From positions 879,001-943,000 of the forward strand of contig NZ_CP020921.1 of the NCBI RefSeq assembly GCF_003057965.1: a stretch of DNA of 64,000 nt, written 5' to 3'. The stretch is from Thermodesulfobium acidiphilum (GTDB taxonomy: Bacteria; Thermodesulfobiota; Thermodesulfobiia; Thermodesulfobiales; Thermodesulfobiaceae). Position 1 is the first letter of the stretch. Every line of letters begins with the position of its first letter. Below are positions 7,431 to 16,966 of the stretch, one piece after another. The position numbers were made by a program, and so were the translations under genes. The notes under the pieces were generated by a model. It did no database searches and was not told the origin of the DNA. It was given only the letters and a program-made list of their open reading frames with translations.

Positions 7431-9247
7431 AAAGCGAATCCATAAAACTCTTTGACAATAAAAATCTTAATATTTCGTTAAATTCTACACTCTTAAATAA
7501 GATTGTAATAAGAAGTATTGAAGAAATAGATATAATGGGGTTAAATACTAAACAAGAGAAGAAACCTTCTAATGCTAATAAATTTTATTTAGATATTTTA
7601 CATAAAATTCATTGGAATAACTCTTATCCTACTTCCTCATCAATTTCGAAAAAAGCGAAATTCTTGATTGTTGGTTTTTTTAACGGGTTTATAAACTTTT
7701 GGTCTATGATAGATGGCCTATACCTTGGGAAAATCCAGCTATCAAGAAATCCAATAATTTCAATTTCATCATGCGAAAATGAAGAATTAGTTGTTGTAGG
7801 AACGTGGGATGGTTATATATTTGTTTATTCTATTTTGCAAGGAAAAATTATTTATAATAGAAAAATTGAAAACAAACCAATTAGAAAGATTCACTTTCTT
7901 AACAGCTTGGATTTAATATCTTATTTAACAGACGATTCTAAAATATACTTTCTGTCTTTAAAAACCAACAAAAAACTCTTGCTTTATGAAAGTAATTTAA
8001 AGATTACTGCTTATGATATAAGGCTTAACGAGGGTCTAATTTTTTTAGGTTTCATTAATGGACTAATTGAAATTTTTAATTTCAACAGAAATGTTGTTGA
8101 AGACAAATTTTTTAAAAGCAGATATAAGATACTGAATTTATCGGTTTCAAATGATTGTAAATATTTACTTTCTGTCGATGAAGGACATTCAAATTCACTT
8201 GGTTTATATAATCTCGATTGTTTAAAGCCTATTTGTTTTTCAGACACTTTTGGAACTTGCCTGGATGCAAAGTTTGTTAACTTTTCAGATATAATTATTT
8301 CTGTTATAAATTCTTCATCTAATCTTAAAGTTTTAAGTAAAAAGGAATCTCTTATTTCAAAAGTTGTTATAGTCAATAACAAAGATACTCTAGATTTGTT
8401 AAAGAAGGAATTTTTTGAAGTAAATGATCAAATTTCTACAGCATTTATTACTAATGATACTAAAACTATTTGTTTTGGCACAAAAACAGGATTTATTAAT
8501 ATTTTTTCTTTAGATAATAACAAATTAATTAACTCTGAACTTATAGAAATTAACGTGCCCGTTAAGAAAATTTTTATCGCTAACGGAATATCTAAATCTA
8601 TTTTTATAAATAAAAATGGAAAAGTTTATGTATATAACGAAATATACTTTAAAAATTTACATATTTTAGATATTAAAATTAATGATTCTAGTTTATTTAT
8701 ATCAGAAAATAATATCTATTGGACTAATAACAATAAAAAATTATATACGTTGAATTTTTCAGTTGAAAATAGTATTATCCAATCATTTGATATCGATTTT
8801 ATTCCTCAACGCATCATATTATTTAAAGATTTTTTCTACTTATCAACTTATGATGGACAAATTTTTATTTTCGATTCTGTTTCAAAAAAATTAGTTGATT
8901 GTTTTCATTCAGAAATTGAAAATGGTAAATTTGCAGTAAATGAAAAATTTAATATTATATGTTATTATGATAACAAAAATTTGAAACTTTATGATAGATT
9001 GGGTAAGTTATTGAAGGAAATAAAATTTAATTTTAGCAAAGTTAGCTTATTAACATTCTCAAGTGATGGTGTGCACTTTGCTTTTGCCAATGATGACGAA
9101 ATCTGTTTGTATGACCTGGTTTCATCCGAAAAATTAAAAACTTTTGCAGGTCATTACGATAAGGTAGCATATATTAAATTTAGAGAAAATTCAAATATTC
9201 TTTTATCTATAGGTTTTGATAAAATAGTTAATTTTTGGAAATTTTGA
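7427..9247 (+). CDS. WD40-like beta-propeller protein
   Basis: The 606-residue cytoplasmic protein is made of repeating beta-strand units of about 40 residues, many with a hydrophobic-G-x-x-x-G-x-hydrophobic core such as VGTWDGYIFVYSI, LGFINGLIEIFNF and GFDKIVNFWKF at the very end. The last repeat contains FAGHYDKVAYIKF, close to the GH...WD pattern of WD40 repeats. It probably folds as one or two propellers and acts as a protein-binding platform. It starts inside the stop of the J-domain gene (ATGA). No enzymatic motif is visible and I cannot name a closer family. Confidence 0.7.
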   Translation: MKSESIKLFDNKNLNISLNSTLLNKIVIRSIEEIDIMGLNTKQEKKPSNANKFYLDILHKIHWNNSYPTSSSISKKAKFLIVGFFNGFINFWSMIDGLYLGKIQLSRNPIISISSCENEELVVVGTWDGYIFVYSILQGKIIYNRKIENKPIRKIHFLNSLDLISYLTDDSKIYFLSLKTNKKLLLYESNLKITAYDIRLNEGLIFLGFINGLIEIFNFNRNVVEDKFFKSRYKILNLSVSNDCKYLLSVDEGHSNSLGLYNLDCLKPICFSDTFGTCLDAKFVNFSDIIISVINSSSNLKVLSKKESLISKVVIVNNKDTLDLLKKEFFEVNDQISTAFITNDTKTICFGTKTGFINIFSLDNNKLINSELIEINVPVKKIFIANGISKSIFINKNGKVYVYNEIYFKNLHILDIKINDSSLFISENNIYWTNNNKKLYTLNFSVENSIIQSFDIDFIPQRIILFKDFFYLSTYDGQIFIFDSVSKKLVDCFHSEIENGKFAVNEKFNIICYYDNKNLKLYDRLGKLLKEIKFNFSKVSLLTFSSDGVHFAFANDDEICLYDLVSSEKLKTFAGHYDKVAYIKFRENSNILLSIGFDKIVNFWKF

Positions 9248-9296
9248 TTTATAATTAAGAAAATTAATTCAAAAGTAGCTATTAGGGAGGATATTT

Positions 9297-9767
9297 ATGA
9301 AATATTTTATTGCAGTTTTTATTTTTATAGCTTTTTTATCTTTAAACTCTCTAAGTTTACAAGCCAAAACACTAGAGTTTAATAAAGAAAATTTTCTGAA
9401 AGGTTTTAATTCAACTAAAGAATGTTATTTAAACACTAAAACCCCCACTGATTTTGTAATATGTTCATCGGATGTATATGAAAAGGATAAAAAAGAAAAA
9501 TTTTTCGACGATAGCTTTAAAATGGGATATGATTTTTCTGCATGGTATATAATGAATAAGTATAGCCTGAAAGAGGATTTTAATCAATTAGAACTTGCAA
9601 TTACTAGAGATTATTTCCTTGGATTTAGACAATATCAAGTTGATTTTAATATCAATGATAAAACTCTTTTCGTTTTAACAGGTGTAGATCAACAAAAAAC
9701 GAAGGATTGGATAATGCGTTGGGCAAACATATTAAATGAGGACCCTTATGCCTCAAAAGAACAATAA
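9297..9767 (+). CDS. Secreted hypothetical protein
   Basis: A clear signal peptide (MKYFIAVFIFIAFLSLNSLS, cleavage likely after LQA) leads a 156-residue protein, so the mature part should be periplasmic or extracellular. GGGAGGAT precedes the ATG at good spacing. The mature region is mixed alpha/beta with aromatic residues (MGYDFSAWYIM, GFRQYQVDFN) and two cysteines near the N terminus of the mature chain. I do not recognise the family. It lies 49 nt after the propeller gene and 6 nt before a PAS-GGDEF gene. Confidence 0.7.
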   Translation: MKYFIAVFIFIAFLSLNSLSLQAKTLEFNKENFLKGFNSTKECYLNTKTPTDFVICSSDVYEKDKKEKFFDDSFKMGYDFSAWYIMNKYSLKEDFNQLELAITRDYFLGFRQYQVDFNINDKTLFVLTGVDQQKTKDWIMRWANILNEDPYASKEQ

Positions 9768-9773
9768 ATTATA

Positions 9774-11063
9774 ATGGATCCTGATGATGTAGAACAACTA
9801 TCATTTAATACATTTTCTTATTTTACAAACAATGTTCTCCTAAACGAAGAAAAGCTTAAAATTTTACTTTTTAATATTCTTGAAAATTTTGAAGATGCAA
9901 TAGTTATATATGATAATAACTTAAGATGTATTTTCTATAATTCGAAATATTTAAACATATTGAATTTAAATTCGAAAGAAATCAATTTTTTTAATCATAC
10001 CTTAAAAGAAGCTAATAATCTTTTATCAAAAAAGGTTATAAATCCAACTGTTTTCTTAAATAGGAATTCTGAAATTTTAGATTTAAGCAGGGAAACTTCT
10101 GATATTATAGAGTTAACAAATGATACTATTTTAGAAAGGCACTCTATCCCCTTTTCAGGTAGTCCGGATTTTAAAGGGAAAATAATAATTTATAAAGATA
10201 TCACGAAAAAGATACAAGAGAATATATCAGCAAGTTTGGATCAAGAAATTATAACCACAGTTATTCAAAACCTACCATTTTATTTGTTAATTGTAGATAG
10301 AAATAAAAATATTATTTTTGCCAATCAGCAGGCAAAAAACTTTGATAACTTAAGTTCTACTTGTTACAAACTACTCTTTGGCAGAGAAAATCCATGTGAG
10401 AATTGCCAATTAGAAATCGTTGTTAGCCAAAAAATTAATTATGCTTTTGAAACAAATTTTAAAAATAACAAGACTTTTTCTGTAATAATATCAAACTTAA
10501 AAAGTTCGTTAGACAATGATTTGGTTTCAATTTTTGCAATGGATATTTCAAAACACAAAGAGGTGGAAAGTAAAAATCTTTATCTTTCTTATATTGATCC
10601 ACTTACGGGGATTTTGAATAGAAGAGGATTTTTTGTATTTATCAAAAGTAATTATGAAAGAGTAAAATTAAATAATAAAAAATTATTCTTATTCTTCTTT
10701 GATATTGATGGACTTAAGAAAATTAATGATAGTTATGGTCATATCAATGGAGATATTGCAATAAAAAATATTGCAAAGATATTGAAATCTGCGCTCAGAG
10801 ATAGTGATTTGCTGGCTCGTTTTGGAGGGGATGAATTTGTGGCGTTGGTGGTGTGTAACTCACAAAGCAATACAGATCAAATATTGAATAGGATATCTAA
10901 AAAAATTCATGATTTAAATTCTTCAAAAATCTTAAACTTTAATTTGTCAGTATCTTGTGGCATATCAGAAGTAAAACCTGATCAGCTTCAAGAAATTGAT
11001 AAAATAATTCATAAAGCTGATCAGGCGATGTATTTAGAAAAAAAACAAAAGAAAAAACTTTAA
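9774..11063 (+). CDS. PAS-GGDEF diguanylate cyclase
   Basis: The 429-residue soluble signalling protein probably makes cyclic di-GMP. Residues about 25-140 and 160-260 resemble PAS sensor domains; the second contains CYKLLFGRENPCENCQ, a cysteine-rich loop seen in PAS domains that may sense redox or bind a metal. The C-terminal GGDEF domain (about 270-429) has FDIDGLKKIND, the intact active-site motif RFGGDEFVALV, and NLSVSCGIS. No membrane segment or clear inhibitory RxxD site was identified. It ends the plus-strand group that starts with the J-domain protein, and its stop directly abuts the convergent dehydrogenase gene. Confidence 0.9.
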   Translation: MDPDDVEQLSFNTFSYFTNNVLLNEEKLKILLFNILENFEDAIVIYDNNLRCIFYNSKYLNILNLNSKEINFFNHTLKEANNLLSKKVINPTVFLNRNSEILDLSRETSDIIELTNDTILERHSIPFSGSPDFKGKIIIYKDITKKIQENISASLDQEIITTVIQNLPFYLLIVDRNKNIIFANQQAKNFDNLSSTCYKLLFGRENPCENCQLEIVVSQKINYAFETNFKNNKTFSVIISNLKSSLDNDLVSIFAMDISKHKEVESKNLYLSYIDPLTGILNRRGFFVFIKSNYERVKLNNKKLFLFFFDIDGLKKINDSYGHINGDIAIKNIAKILKSALRDSDLLARFGGDEFVALVVCNSQSNTDQILNRISKKIHDLNSSKILNFNLSVSCGISEVKPDQLQEIDKIIHKADQAMYLEKKQKKKL

Positions 11064-12032
11064 TTAAAGAACCTCAGAGTTAACACAATATTTTGGTTTT
11101 CTCCCTTCTAAGACATCTAAAAGATTTTCGGCTGCAAGTTGCATCATATTTAATCTTGTTTCATATGTTGCTGTTCCTATATGAGGCGTAATAATAACGT
11201 TCGGTAGGTTTAAAAGTGGACTATTAAAAGGAATCGGTTCAGGATCTACTACGTCTAAGGCAGCAAAGGCAATTTCTTTATCCAATAAAGCTTTATAAAG
11301 ATCTTCTGTTACCACAATTGGTCCTCGTGCTGCATTTATTAGAATTGCAGTTTTTTTCATTCTCTTAAAAACTTCGTAATTAAATTTTCCTCTAGTTTCA
11401 GGAGTTAGTGGTGATAAAACAACCAAATAATCTGAAGTTTCTATTAGCTCATCGAAGCTAACATATCTGGCGTTTAGACTCTTATCATTAGGATTTGGTT
11501 TTCTATTGTGATATATTACATTCATTAATGAAGCCTTAGCTCTTCTTGCTAAAGCAGATCCAACATTACCCATTCCAAAAATGCCAAGTGTTTTACCATG
11601 TAAATCATGAGATAAAGGATACCCAAAATTTTTAATCCATTTGCCCTCTTTAACATAATTTACAGCATTTATAATATCTCTTGCTGCACAAATTAATAAA
11701 CCATAAGTAAGTTCAGCAGTTGCTTCAACAACGACATGTGGAGTATTACATACTGGTATTTTTCTTTCAGTACAATAATTTACATCAATATTATCATAGC
11801 CCACAGCACACTGACTAACAACTTTAAGTTTTTTTGCATCTTCTAGTAAGGTTTTTGTTACAGGATAGAACGTAGAATAAAGTCCATCTGCATCTTGAAG
11901 CCAACTCTTTATAACTTCCTGAGGAGGTTGACTTTCTTCTTCCCAGCAAACAAGGTTAACTCTTTCTTTAAGCCAATTGTATGGCTCATCTAATATTTTA
12001 TTTGTCATTACCACTTTAGGTTTTGAAGACAT
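11064..12032 (-). CDS. 2-hydroxyacid dehydrogenase (glyoxylate/hydroxypyruvate reductase type)
   Basis: NAD(P)-dependent D-2-hydroxyacid dehydrogenase of 322 residues. It shows the Rossmann motif LGIFGMGNVGSALARRA, the conserved INAARGPIV segment with the catalytic arginine region, the Glu in DVVDPEPIP, and the catalytic His in ITPHIGTAT. Sequence style is closest to glyoxylate reductase/D-glycerate dehydrogenase, but phosphoglycerate or lactate cannot be excluded as substrate. GGAGG precedes the ATG. It follows wrbA by one base on the same strand, suggesting an operon. Confidence 0.88.
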   Translation of the reverse strand: MSSKPKVVMTNKILDEPYNWLKERVNLVCWEEESQPPQEVIKSWLQDADGLYSTFYPVTKTLLEDAKKLKVVSQCAVGYDNIDVNYCTERKIPVCNTPHVVVEATAELTYGLLICAARDIINAVNYVKEGKWIKNFGYPLSHDLHGKTLGIFGMGNVGSALARRAKASLMNVIYHNRKPNPNDKSLNARYVSFDELIETSDYLVVLSPLTPETRGKFNYEVFKRMKKTAILINAARGPIVVTEDLYKALLDKEIAFAALDVVDPEPIPFNSPLLNLPNVIITPHIGTATYETRLNMMQLAAENLLDVLEGRKPKYCVNSEVL

Positions 12033-12033
12033 T

Positions 12034-12711
12034 TTATCCTCCTTTTATTTTTTTATTATTAAGAGAAACTAAAGTTTTAAAATATTGTTCTCTATTTTCG
12101 CAAATATTTTTTGTAATAAGTGCTACATATTTCCCCTGAAAAAAGGCGCCATCTACTTCATTTTGAGAAACACTTCTAGAAGAATTTTCACCAGCAACAC
12201 AAGAAGCTCCGTAAGGAGAGCAACCAGTTATTTCACTCATAATTGTTTGACCTTTAAACAAATAAGGCAAACCGACGATTATCATTCCTTGATGAAACAA
12301 ATATGGCAAAAAGGTTAGAATAGTAGACTCTTGTCCTCCGTGTTGAGTATTAGAAGAAGTAAAAACGCTGCCAACTTTTCCAAATAGTTCTCCTCTTGAC
12401 CATATGCCCCCAGTGCTATCTAAAAATGTTTTCATTTGTGCGCACATGTTCCCAAATCTCGTAGGAGTCCCAAACACTATTGCATCACTATTCGTTAAAT
12501 CGTCTAATGAAACCTCAGGAATTGTTCTCCTTATTTTTTGTTGAATATCCTTTGCACCCATTTTTTCTATAATATCGTCAGAAAGAGTTTCTGGAACTCT
12601 TTTTATGCTTACTTGGGTACCTTCTACACTACCCGCTCCACTGCTAATAGCCTTAGCAAGTCTGTGAACATGGCCATACAAAGAATAATATACAATTAAT
12701 ACTTTAGCCAA
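12034..12711 (-). CDS. wrbA: NAD(P)H:quinone oxidoreductase, WrbA family flavodoxin
   Basis: FMN-binding flavodoxin-fold protein reducing quinones by two electrons. It begins AKVLIVYYSLYGHVHRLA (FMN phosphate loop), then GTPTRFGNMCAQMKTFLD and FTSSNTQHGGQE, all WrbA hallmarks. I place the start at TTG 12709-12711, 8 nt after AAGGAG; the TTG six codons upstream would overlap that site. This gives 225 residues, normal for the family is about 200. Sits directly upstream of the hydroxyacid dehydrogenase gene. Confidence 0.92.
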   Translation of the reverse strand: MAKVLIVYYSLYGHVHRLAKAISSGAGSVEGTQVSIKRVPETLSDDIIEKMGAKDIQQKIRRTIPEVSLDDLTNSDAIVFGTPTRFGNMCAQMKTFLDSTGGIWSRGELFGKVGSVFTSSNTQHGGQESTILTFLPYLFHQGMIIVGLPYLFKGQTIMSEITGCSPYGASCVAGENSSRSVSQNEVDGAFFQGKYVALITKNICENREQYFKTLVSLNNKKIKGG

Positions 12712-12832
12712 GACTTTCACTCCTTTCAATATTTAAAATTATATATCGATTCCTAATCACTTTTCTATTTTTTATAATAGAATCCTTTAATACTTTTCAA
12801 AATTTCACTTATTATGTTATAATTTAGCAACT

Positions 12833-12908
12833 GCCGAGGTAGCTCAATAGGCAGAGCAGCTGATTTGTAATCAGCAGGTTGTCAGTTCGACTCTGATCCT
12901 CGGCTCCA
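12833..12908 (+). tRNA. tRNA-Thr (TGT), CCA encoded
   Basis: Complete cloverleaf on the plus strand: acceptor GCCGAGG/CCTCGGC, D arm GCTC/GAGC, anticodon arm GCTGA-TTTGTAA-TCAGC with anticodon TGT, T loop TTCGACT, discriminator T and encoded CCA. A TATAAT at 12818-12823 stands 9 nt upstream and is probably its -10 box; the -35 is weak. The following 155 bases to the next gene hold no recognisable feature. Confidence 0.97.
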
Positions 12909-13063
12909 TTTTTTTGTAAGAGTTATAGCTAAAAGCAGGATATCTATAAAGTTGTAACTTTTAATAAAATTTTTGATTATTTTATCTGATTTTCATGTAA
13001 TGATACAATTCAATCAGCCAAATGGTCTTAAGAGAAAAGTAAAGTTTATTTTTTTATGATCCC

Positions 13064-13411
13064 TTAGAAAGTTATTACTTCAAATCCATTATTAATAAAT
13101 CTCGCCATTCCGGCATGCCCAGACATATCAGACAATATATTAAGATTTCTCTTTTTTGCTTCTTCTATAGTCCCCATCATGGTTGAGCATGCTTTACACA
13201 CACCTTCAAATAGATTTAGCTTTATCGCTTTTTGTGCAAGGTTATAGAGAGGGCTATTCTCGTTATAAAGTTCTGGGATTAACTTCGTAGACTCGCCTTC
13301 TAAAACTACCCGAATATTTATTCCACTCTCACTGAGCTCAATGCCATAAAGCAATACATGAATAAAACACATCGAATCTCCTCTAAAGGCAAAAAGCACA
13401 ACATTTTTCAT
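13064..13411 (-). CDS. DsrE-like small protein
   Basis: The 115-residue cytoplasmic protein has the DsrE/DsrF-like alternating beta-alpha pattern: a first strand NVVLFAF, a region VRVVLEGE-like (IRVVLEGES), and a conserved cysteine pair in VCKACS followed by GHAGMARFI. Proteins of this fold carry persulfide sulfur or act in redox reactions; whether this one does is an inference from the CKxC motif. It is coupled to the upstream DUF255 gene through a TAATG overlap. A divergent paralog lies at 20764-21135. Confidence 0.72.
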   Translation of the reverse strand: MKNVVLFAFRGDSMCFIHVLLYGIELSESGINIRVVLEGESTKLIPELYNENSPLYNLAQKAIKLNLFEGVCKACSTMMGTIEEAKKRNLNILSDMSGHAGMARFINNGFEVITF

Positions 13412-15171
13412 TATAACTCCCTTCCTTTCAAAATATTTTTATTCTGTAAGTTCCACTCAAGAATGCACTTTACTGCAAGAGCTGTATATTGAGGATATTT
13501 TGATATTTTTCCAGAATAATTCTTTATGCTCCTTTCTATAACATCAGAAAATTCTCCCGAGACGTAATTATTTAACTTAATATTGTTCATAATCATCAAA
13601 GATGCGCTTGATGGGTACGATTCATCAAATACATCTGCAATAGTTTTAAATTCACCCATGCTAAAATACCAGAAGTCATCAAAAAAGTTATTCGCATCTC
13701 TTGTAAATTTAATTGCCAATTTTAGGTATTCTTCTTCTTGAGTAAACTGATATGCTTCTATAAGAGCATCTACAAGATAAGCGTAGTCCTCTAAAAATGA
13801 CCTTATTTTTATTTCTTTATTATAGACTCCACAATGATATAGAATGCCATCCATATATAGAAAACTTAGCAAAGATTTTAAGCAATCTTTAGCTAAAATA
13901 TAATATTTTTCATTAATTTTTGCTGCTTTAAATAAACTCTTTATCATCATAGAATTTATTGATGTAATTATTTTCTCGTCTATAAAAGGATATTTTCTCT
14001 CCTTTCTGAGATTTTTTAGTTCATTAAGCAAAGGTACTAATTCTCTTCTATCAGAATCACTTGAGAGCCTTAATATATTTCTTCCTTTAAAATTACCCTC
14101 CTTTGTAACAGATAATGCTTTTGGGTCAATGTTGTAATTTTTAAAAATTTTTAAAATTTCATCGTATTCGTATGTATAGTATTTACCCTCTATTCCATCA
14201 GTATCCGCATCGCTTGAAGAATAAAAAAGTCCATTTTTTTGCATCTTTTTAATCATAAATTCTATGGTCTTTAAAGCAATTTCCAGATATAACTCGTTTT
14301 TTGTGATCTGATATGTATCCAGATAAATCTGTGACAAAAGAGCGTTATCATAACCCATCTTTTCAAAGTGCGGTACGAACCAGATATTGTCTGTACTATA
14401 CCTGCAAAATCCACCGTCTACAAGATCGTAAAATCCGCCCATTGACATATTTTTTAATGTATTTTCAACCATTTTTAAAGGTTTATTTAGTTTTGTTTTA
14501 TCATAAATATAAATTAGAGTATCTAAAAGAGAAGTTTGAGGAAATTTTGGTGCACTTGAAAATCCGCCATATACAATGTCATAATTTTCTTCGGTTTGTT
14601 TTAAGAAGAAATCAATTACATTAACATCTATTTTAACCTTATTTTCAATTTTATATAACAAATTAACATATTTTAAAATTTCATCGCCCAATTTAGTTAA
14701 CTTTGATTTATCGCTATTGTATTGATTTGAAATTGCGCGTAAAATTTCAGGAAAAGTATATCTAACAGACTTTTTTTCTAAAGGAATATAGGTTGCAGCA
14801 AAAAATGGCTTTAAATCATAGGTCATAAAGATACTAAGGGGCCATCCTCCACTGCGATTGTTAAACACTATATGAACATTCTGGTAGAATTTGTCAATTT
14901 CTGGGTGTTCTTCTCTATCTACCTTAATTGAAATAAAATTCTCATTTAAAATATTAGCAACTTCCTCGTTATTGAAAGATTCTTTTTCCATTACATGACA
15001 CCAGTGACAACTGCTATAACCGATACTAAGAAAAATAGGTTTATTTTCTTTTTCTGCTTTTTTTAAAGCCTCATTGCACCAGGGATACCAATTAACCAGA
15101 TTATAAGAATGTTGAAGCAAATACGGTGAACTCTCGTTAATCAATGAGTTCGGTTTATTAGAAATTTGCAT
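13411..15171 (-). CDS. Thioredoxin-domain protein, DUF255/YyaL family
   Basis: The 586-residue protein starts with the DUF255 thioredoxin-like domain ([17 protein letters not shown], then [10 protein letters not shown] with the CxxC pair, and VDREEHP) and continues with an alpha/alpha-barrel resembling N-acylglucosamine epimerases and glycosidases ([29 protein letters not shown]). The biochemical role of the family is unsettled. The start at 15169-15171 is chosen because GGAGG lies 6 nt upstream. It overlaps the DsrE-like gene by one base, which hints at a shared thiol or sulfur role. Confidence 0.9.
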   Translation of the reverse strand: MQISNKPNSLINESSPYLLQHSYNLVNWYPWCNEALKKAEKENKPIFLSIGYSSCHWCHVMEKESFNNEEVANILNENFISIKVDREEHPEIDKFYQNVHIVFNNRSGGWPLSIFMTYDLKPFFAATYIPLEKKSVRYTFPEILRAISNQYNSDKSKLTKLGDEILKYVNLLYKIENKVKIDVNVIDFFLKQTEENYDIVYGGFSSAPKFPQTSLLDTLIYIYDKTKLNKPLKMVENTLKNMSMGGFYDLVDGGFCRYSTDNIWFVPHFEKMGYDNALLSQIYLDTYQITKNELYLEIALKTIEFMIKKMQKNGLFYSSSDADTDGIEGKYYTYEYDEILKIFKNYNIDPKALSVTKEGNFKGRNILRLSSDSDRRELVPLLNELKNLRKERKYPFIDEKIITSINSMMIKSLFKAAKINEKYYILAKDCLKSLLSFLYMDGILYHCGVYNKEIKIRSFLEDYAYLVDALIEAYQFTQEEEYLKLAIKFTRDANNFFDDFWYFSMGEFKTIADVFDESYPSSASLMIMNNIKLNNYVSGEFSDVIERSIKNYSGKISKYPQYTALAVKCILEWNLQNKNILKGREL

Positions 15172-15215
15172 ATTTTCCTCCAATCTTAGCAAACTTAAGA
15201 ACATTTAGCATAGCA

Positions 15216-15770
15216 TTAAATAGGATAATAAAGAATCATGCTTAATCTCGTAATTGAATAATAAATATTAGAGTATATGTGTGGCTTGTCAGCAAAAAAT
15301 CTTATTGAATCTCCTTTGCTAATAATTAATTCTTCTTCTCCTAAAGAAACCTTTAATTCTCCTTCAAAAACTGTAATGAATTCTTGTGTTCTATCCGGAT
15401 GCGCTATAGCTCTTATACTACTGTCTTTATCAAGTTCTACTATATAAATTTCAAAACGTCTATTTTCATCAAAAGGGAAAATGGGATATACTCTGTATTT
15501 TCCACCATCTTCTATTATGGGAGTTATATTATTAAATCTTACTACATCAACATTTGGTTTTGGGCTCTCCAGGAGTGCAGTAAAAGAAATTTTCAGTCCT
15601 GTAGTTATTTTTTTTAAAGTTGTTACTGTTGGATTTGACTCTGCTCTCTCGATTTGGCTAAGCAGTGATTTGCTAACTCCTGTAATCTCTGAAAGTTTAT
15701 CAAGACTAAGTTTTCTTTTCTCTCTTATTTTTTTTAAATTATTAGCTATTATAAAATTTAAATCGTCCAA
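15216..15770 (-). CDS. XRE-family regulator with C-terminal cupin domain
   Basis: Residues about 8-65 form a lambda-repressor-type helix-turn-helix (LSLDKLSEITGVSKSLLSQIERAESNPT); residues about 100-180 form a cupin domain (AHPDRTQEFITVFEGELKVSLG, GDSIRFFADKPH) that probably binds a small ligand. The start is TTG, four bases after AGGAGG. It is transcribed away from azlCD across a 153-bp gap containing an inverted repeat, and probably controls that exporter and itself. Ligand unknown; a branched-chain amino acid would be a reasonable guess. Confidence 0.88.
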   Translation of the reverse strand: MDDLNFIIANNLKKIREKRKLSLDKLSEITGVSKSLLSQIERAESNPTVTTLKKITTGLKISFTALLESPKPNVDVVRFNNITPIIEDGGKYRVYPIFPFDENRRFEIYIVELDKDSSIRAIAHPDRTQEFITVFEGELKVSLGEEELIISKGDSIRFFADKPHIYSNIYYSITRLSMILYYPI

Positions 15771-15822
15771 AAAACCTCCTAAAGTATTGCATGCTCAAAC
15801 AAAATGCTATACTATATCAATA

Positions 15823-15854
15823 TATTGTACAAATATATAATATAATATACAATA
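15823..15854. promoter_or_regulatory. Candidate operator between XRE-cupin gene and azlCD
   Basis: A perfect inverted repeat, TATTGTA (15823-15829) and TACAATA (15848-15854), brackets an 18-bp AT-only spacer; a shorter palindrome TTGTACAA overlaps the left arm (15825-15832). It lies in the divergent intergenic region, where the adjacent XRE-cupin regulator would be expected to bind. AT richness raises the chance of coincidence. Confidence 0.4.
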
Positions 15855-15923
15855 CACACTTTAAAATGCTTATTATTTTTATTTTAGATCATTTTTTTAT
15901 AAATTATTACTTAAGGAGAAAGG

Positions 15924-16634
15924 ATGAAAATTAGTAAAGATATTTTAAATACTACTTTCTTTCATGCTATTTTGATAACTATGCCTATAATGTTTGGTTA
16001 TGTTTCAGGAGGAATAGCATTTGGATTGTTATTGACCAGCAAAGATATTCCATGGATATTTGCACCTATCATGAGTCTTTTTATTTATGCTGGATCAATG
16101 CAATTTATAGCTATTCAGTTTTTTTTATCAAATACAAATCTTATTACAATTGCAATTATTACGTTGTTAATAAATTGCAGACACATGTTATATGGTCTTT
16201 CACTATTAGAAAAATTTAACCTTACTGGAAAATTTAAACCTTATATGATATTCACTCTTACTGATGAAACTTATGCTTTATTAACAACTTTAAAAGAAAC
16301 TAATGAAGCAAATAAATCTAAATTTTACATTTATATAAGTTCATTAAACCATTTTTATTGGGTATTTGGAACACTTATAGGCGCTATATTAGGAAATATA
16401 ATAAAATTTAATACAAAAGGTTTAGATTTTACTTTAACAGCGCTTTTTTTAGTAATTCTTATCGAACAGATTAGATCTTATAAAACTCGTTTACCTTTAT
16501 GGATTGGTGCTATCTGTGCCATTGGATCAATTGCGGTTGTAGGTAAAGAAAATATGCTTTTACCATCAATTATAATGTCCACTTTGTTTTTGATGATTTT
16601 TAAAAAAGGGATAATACAAAATGAACATAATTAA
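15924..16634 (+). CDS. azlC: AzlC family branched-chain amino acid exporter, large subunit
   Basis: Integral membrane protein of 236 residues with about six to seven hydrophobic segments and the family marks YVSGGIAFGLLL, FIYAGSMQFIAI and NCRHMLYGLS. With AzlD it forms a two-subunit exporter; the best-studied relatives export branched-chain amino acids and analogues (AzlCD in Bacillus, YgaZH in E. coli). AAGGAGAAAGG precedes the ATG. It overlaps azlD by 14 nt. Confidence 0.93.
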   Translation: MKISKDILNTTFFHAILITMPIMFGYVSGGIAFGLLLTSKDIPWIFAPIMSLFIYAGSMQFIAIQFFLSNTNLITIAIITLLINCRHMLYGLSLLEKFNLTGKFKPYMIFTLTDETYALLTTLKETNEANKSKFYIYISSLNHFYWVFGTLIGAILGNIIKFNTKGLDFTLTALFLVILIEQIRSYKTRLPLWIGAICAIGSIAVVGKENMLLPSIIMSTLFLMIFKKGIIQNEHN

Positions 16635-16962
16635 TATAATAATATCTATAGTAGCAATGACTTTAATTACATTTTTTGCAAGAGCATTTCCTTTTATTTT
16701 TTTAAGAACAAAAAACCAATCTGAAATGCTCGTTTTTATTGGAAAATATGCACCTTTTAGTGTTATAACCATTTTAGTAATCTATTGCATAAAAGATGTT
16801 TCGTTGTCAAAACCGCCATTTGGATTAAACGAATTAATTGCTATTTTATTCGTAGTTATTCTTCACCTAAAGTTTAGGAATTTCTTTGTGAGCATATTTG
16901 TAAGTACATTCGTATATATGGTTTTGGTCCAGTTAAATTTATTGAACTTTTTACGCTTTTAG
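16621..16962 (+). CDS. azlD: AzlD family exporter small subunit
   Basis: A 113-residue membrane protein with four hydrophobic segments; it begins with the typical ALITFFARAFPF-like signature (MTLITFFARAFPF) and has IGKYAPFSVITILVIY. It starts within the end of azlC, so the two subunits are translationally coupled, as is usual for this pair. It ends 4 bp from the convergent arsC gene. Confidence 0.92.
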   Translation: MNIINIIISIVAMTLITFFARAFPFIFLRTKNQSEMLVFIGKYAPFSVITILVIYCIKDVSLSKPPFGLNELIAILFVVILHLKFRNFFVSIFVSTFVYMVLVQLNLLNFLRF

Positions 16963-16966
16963 TTGG

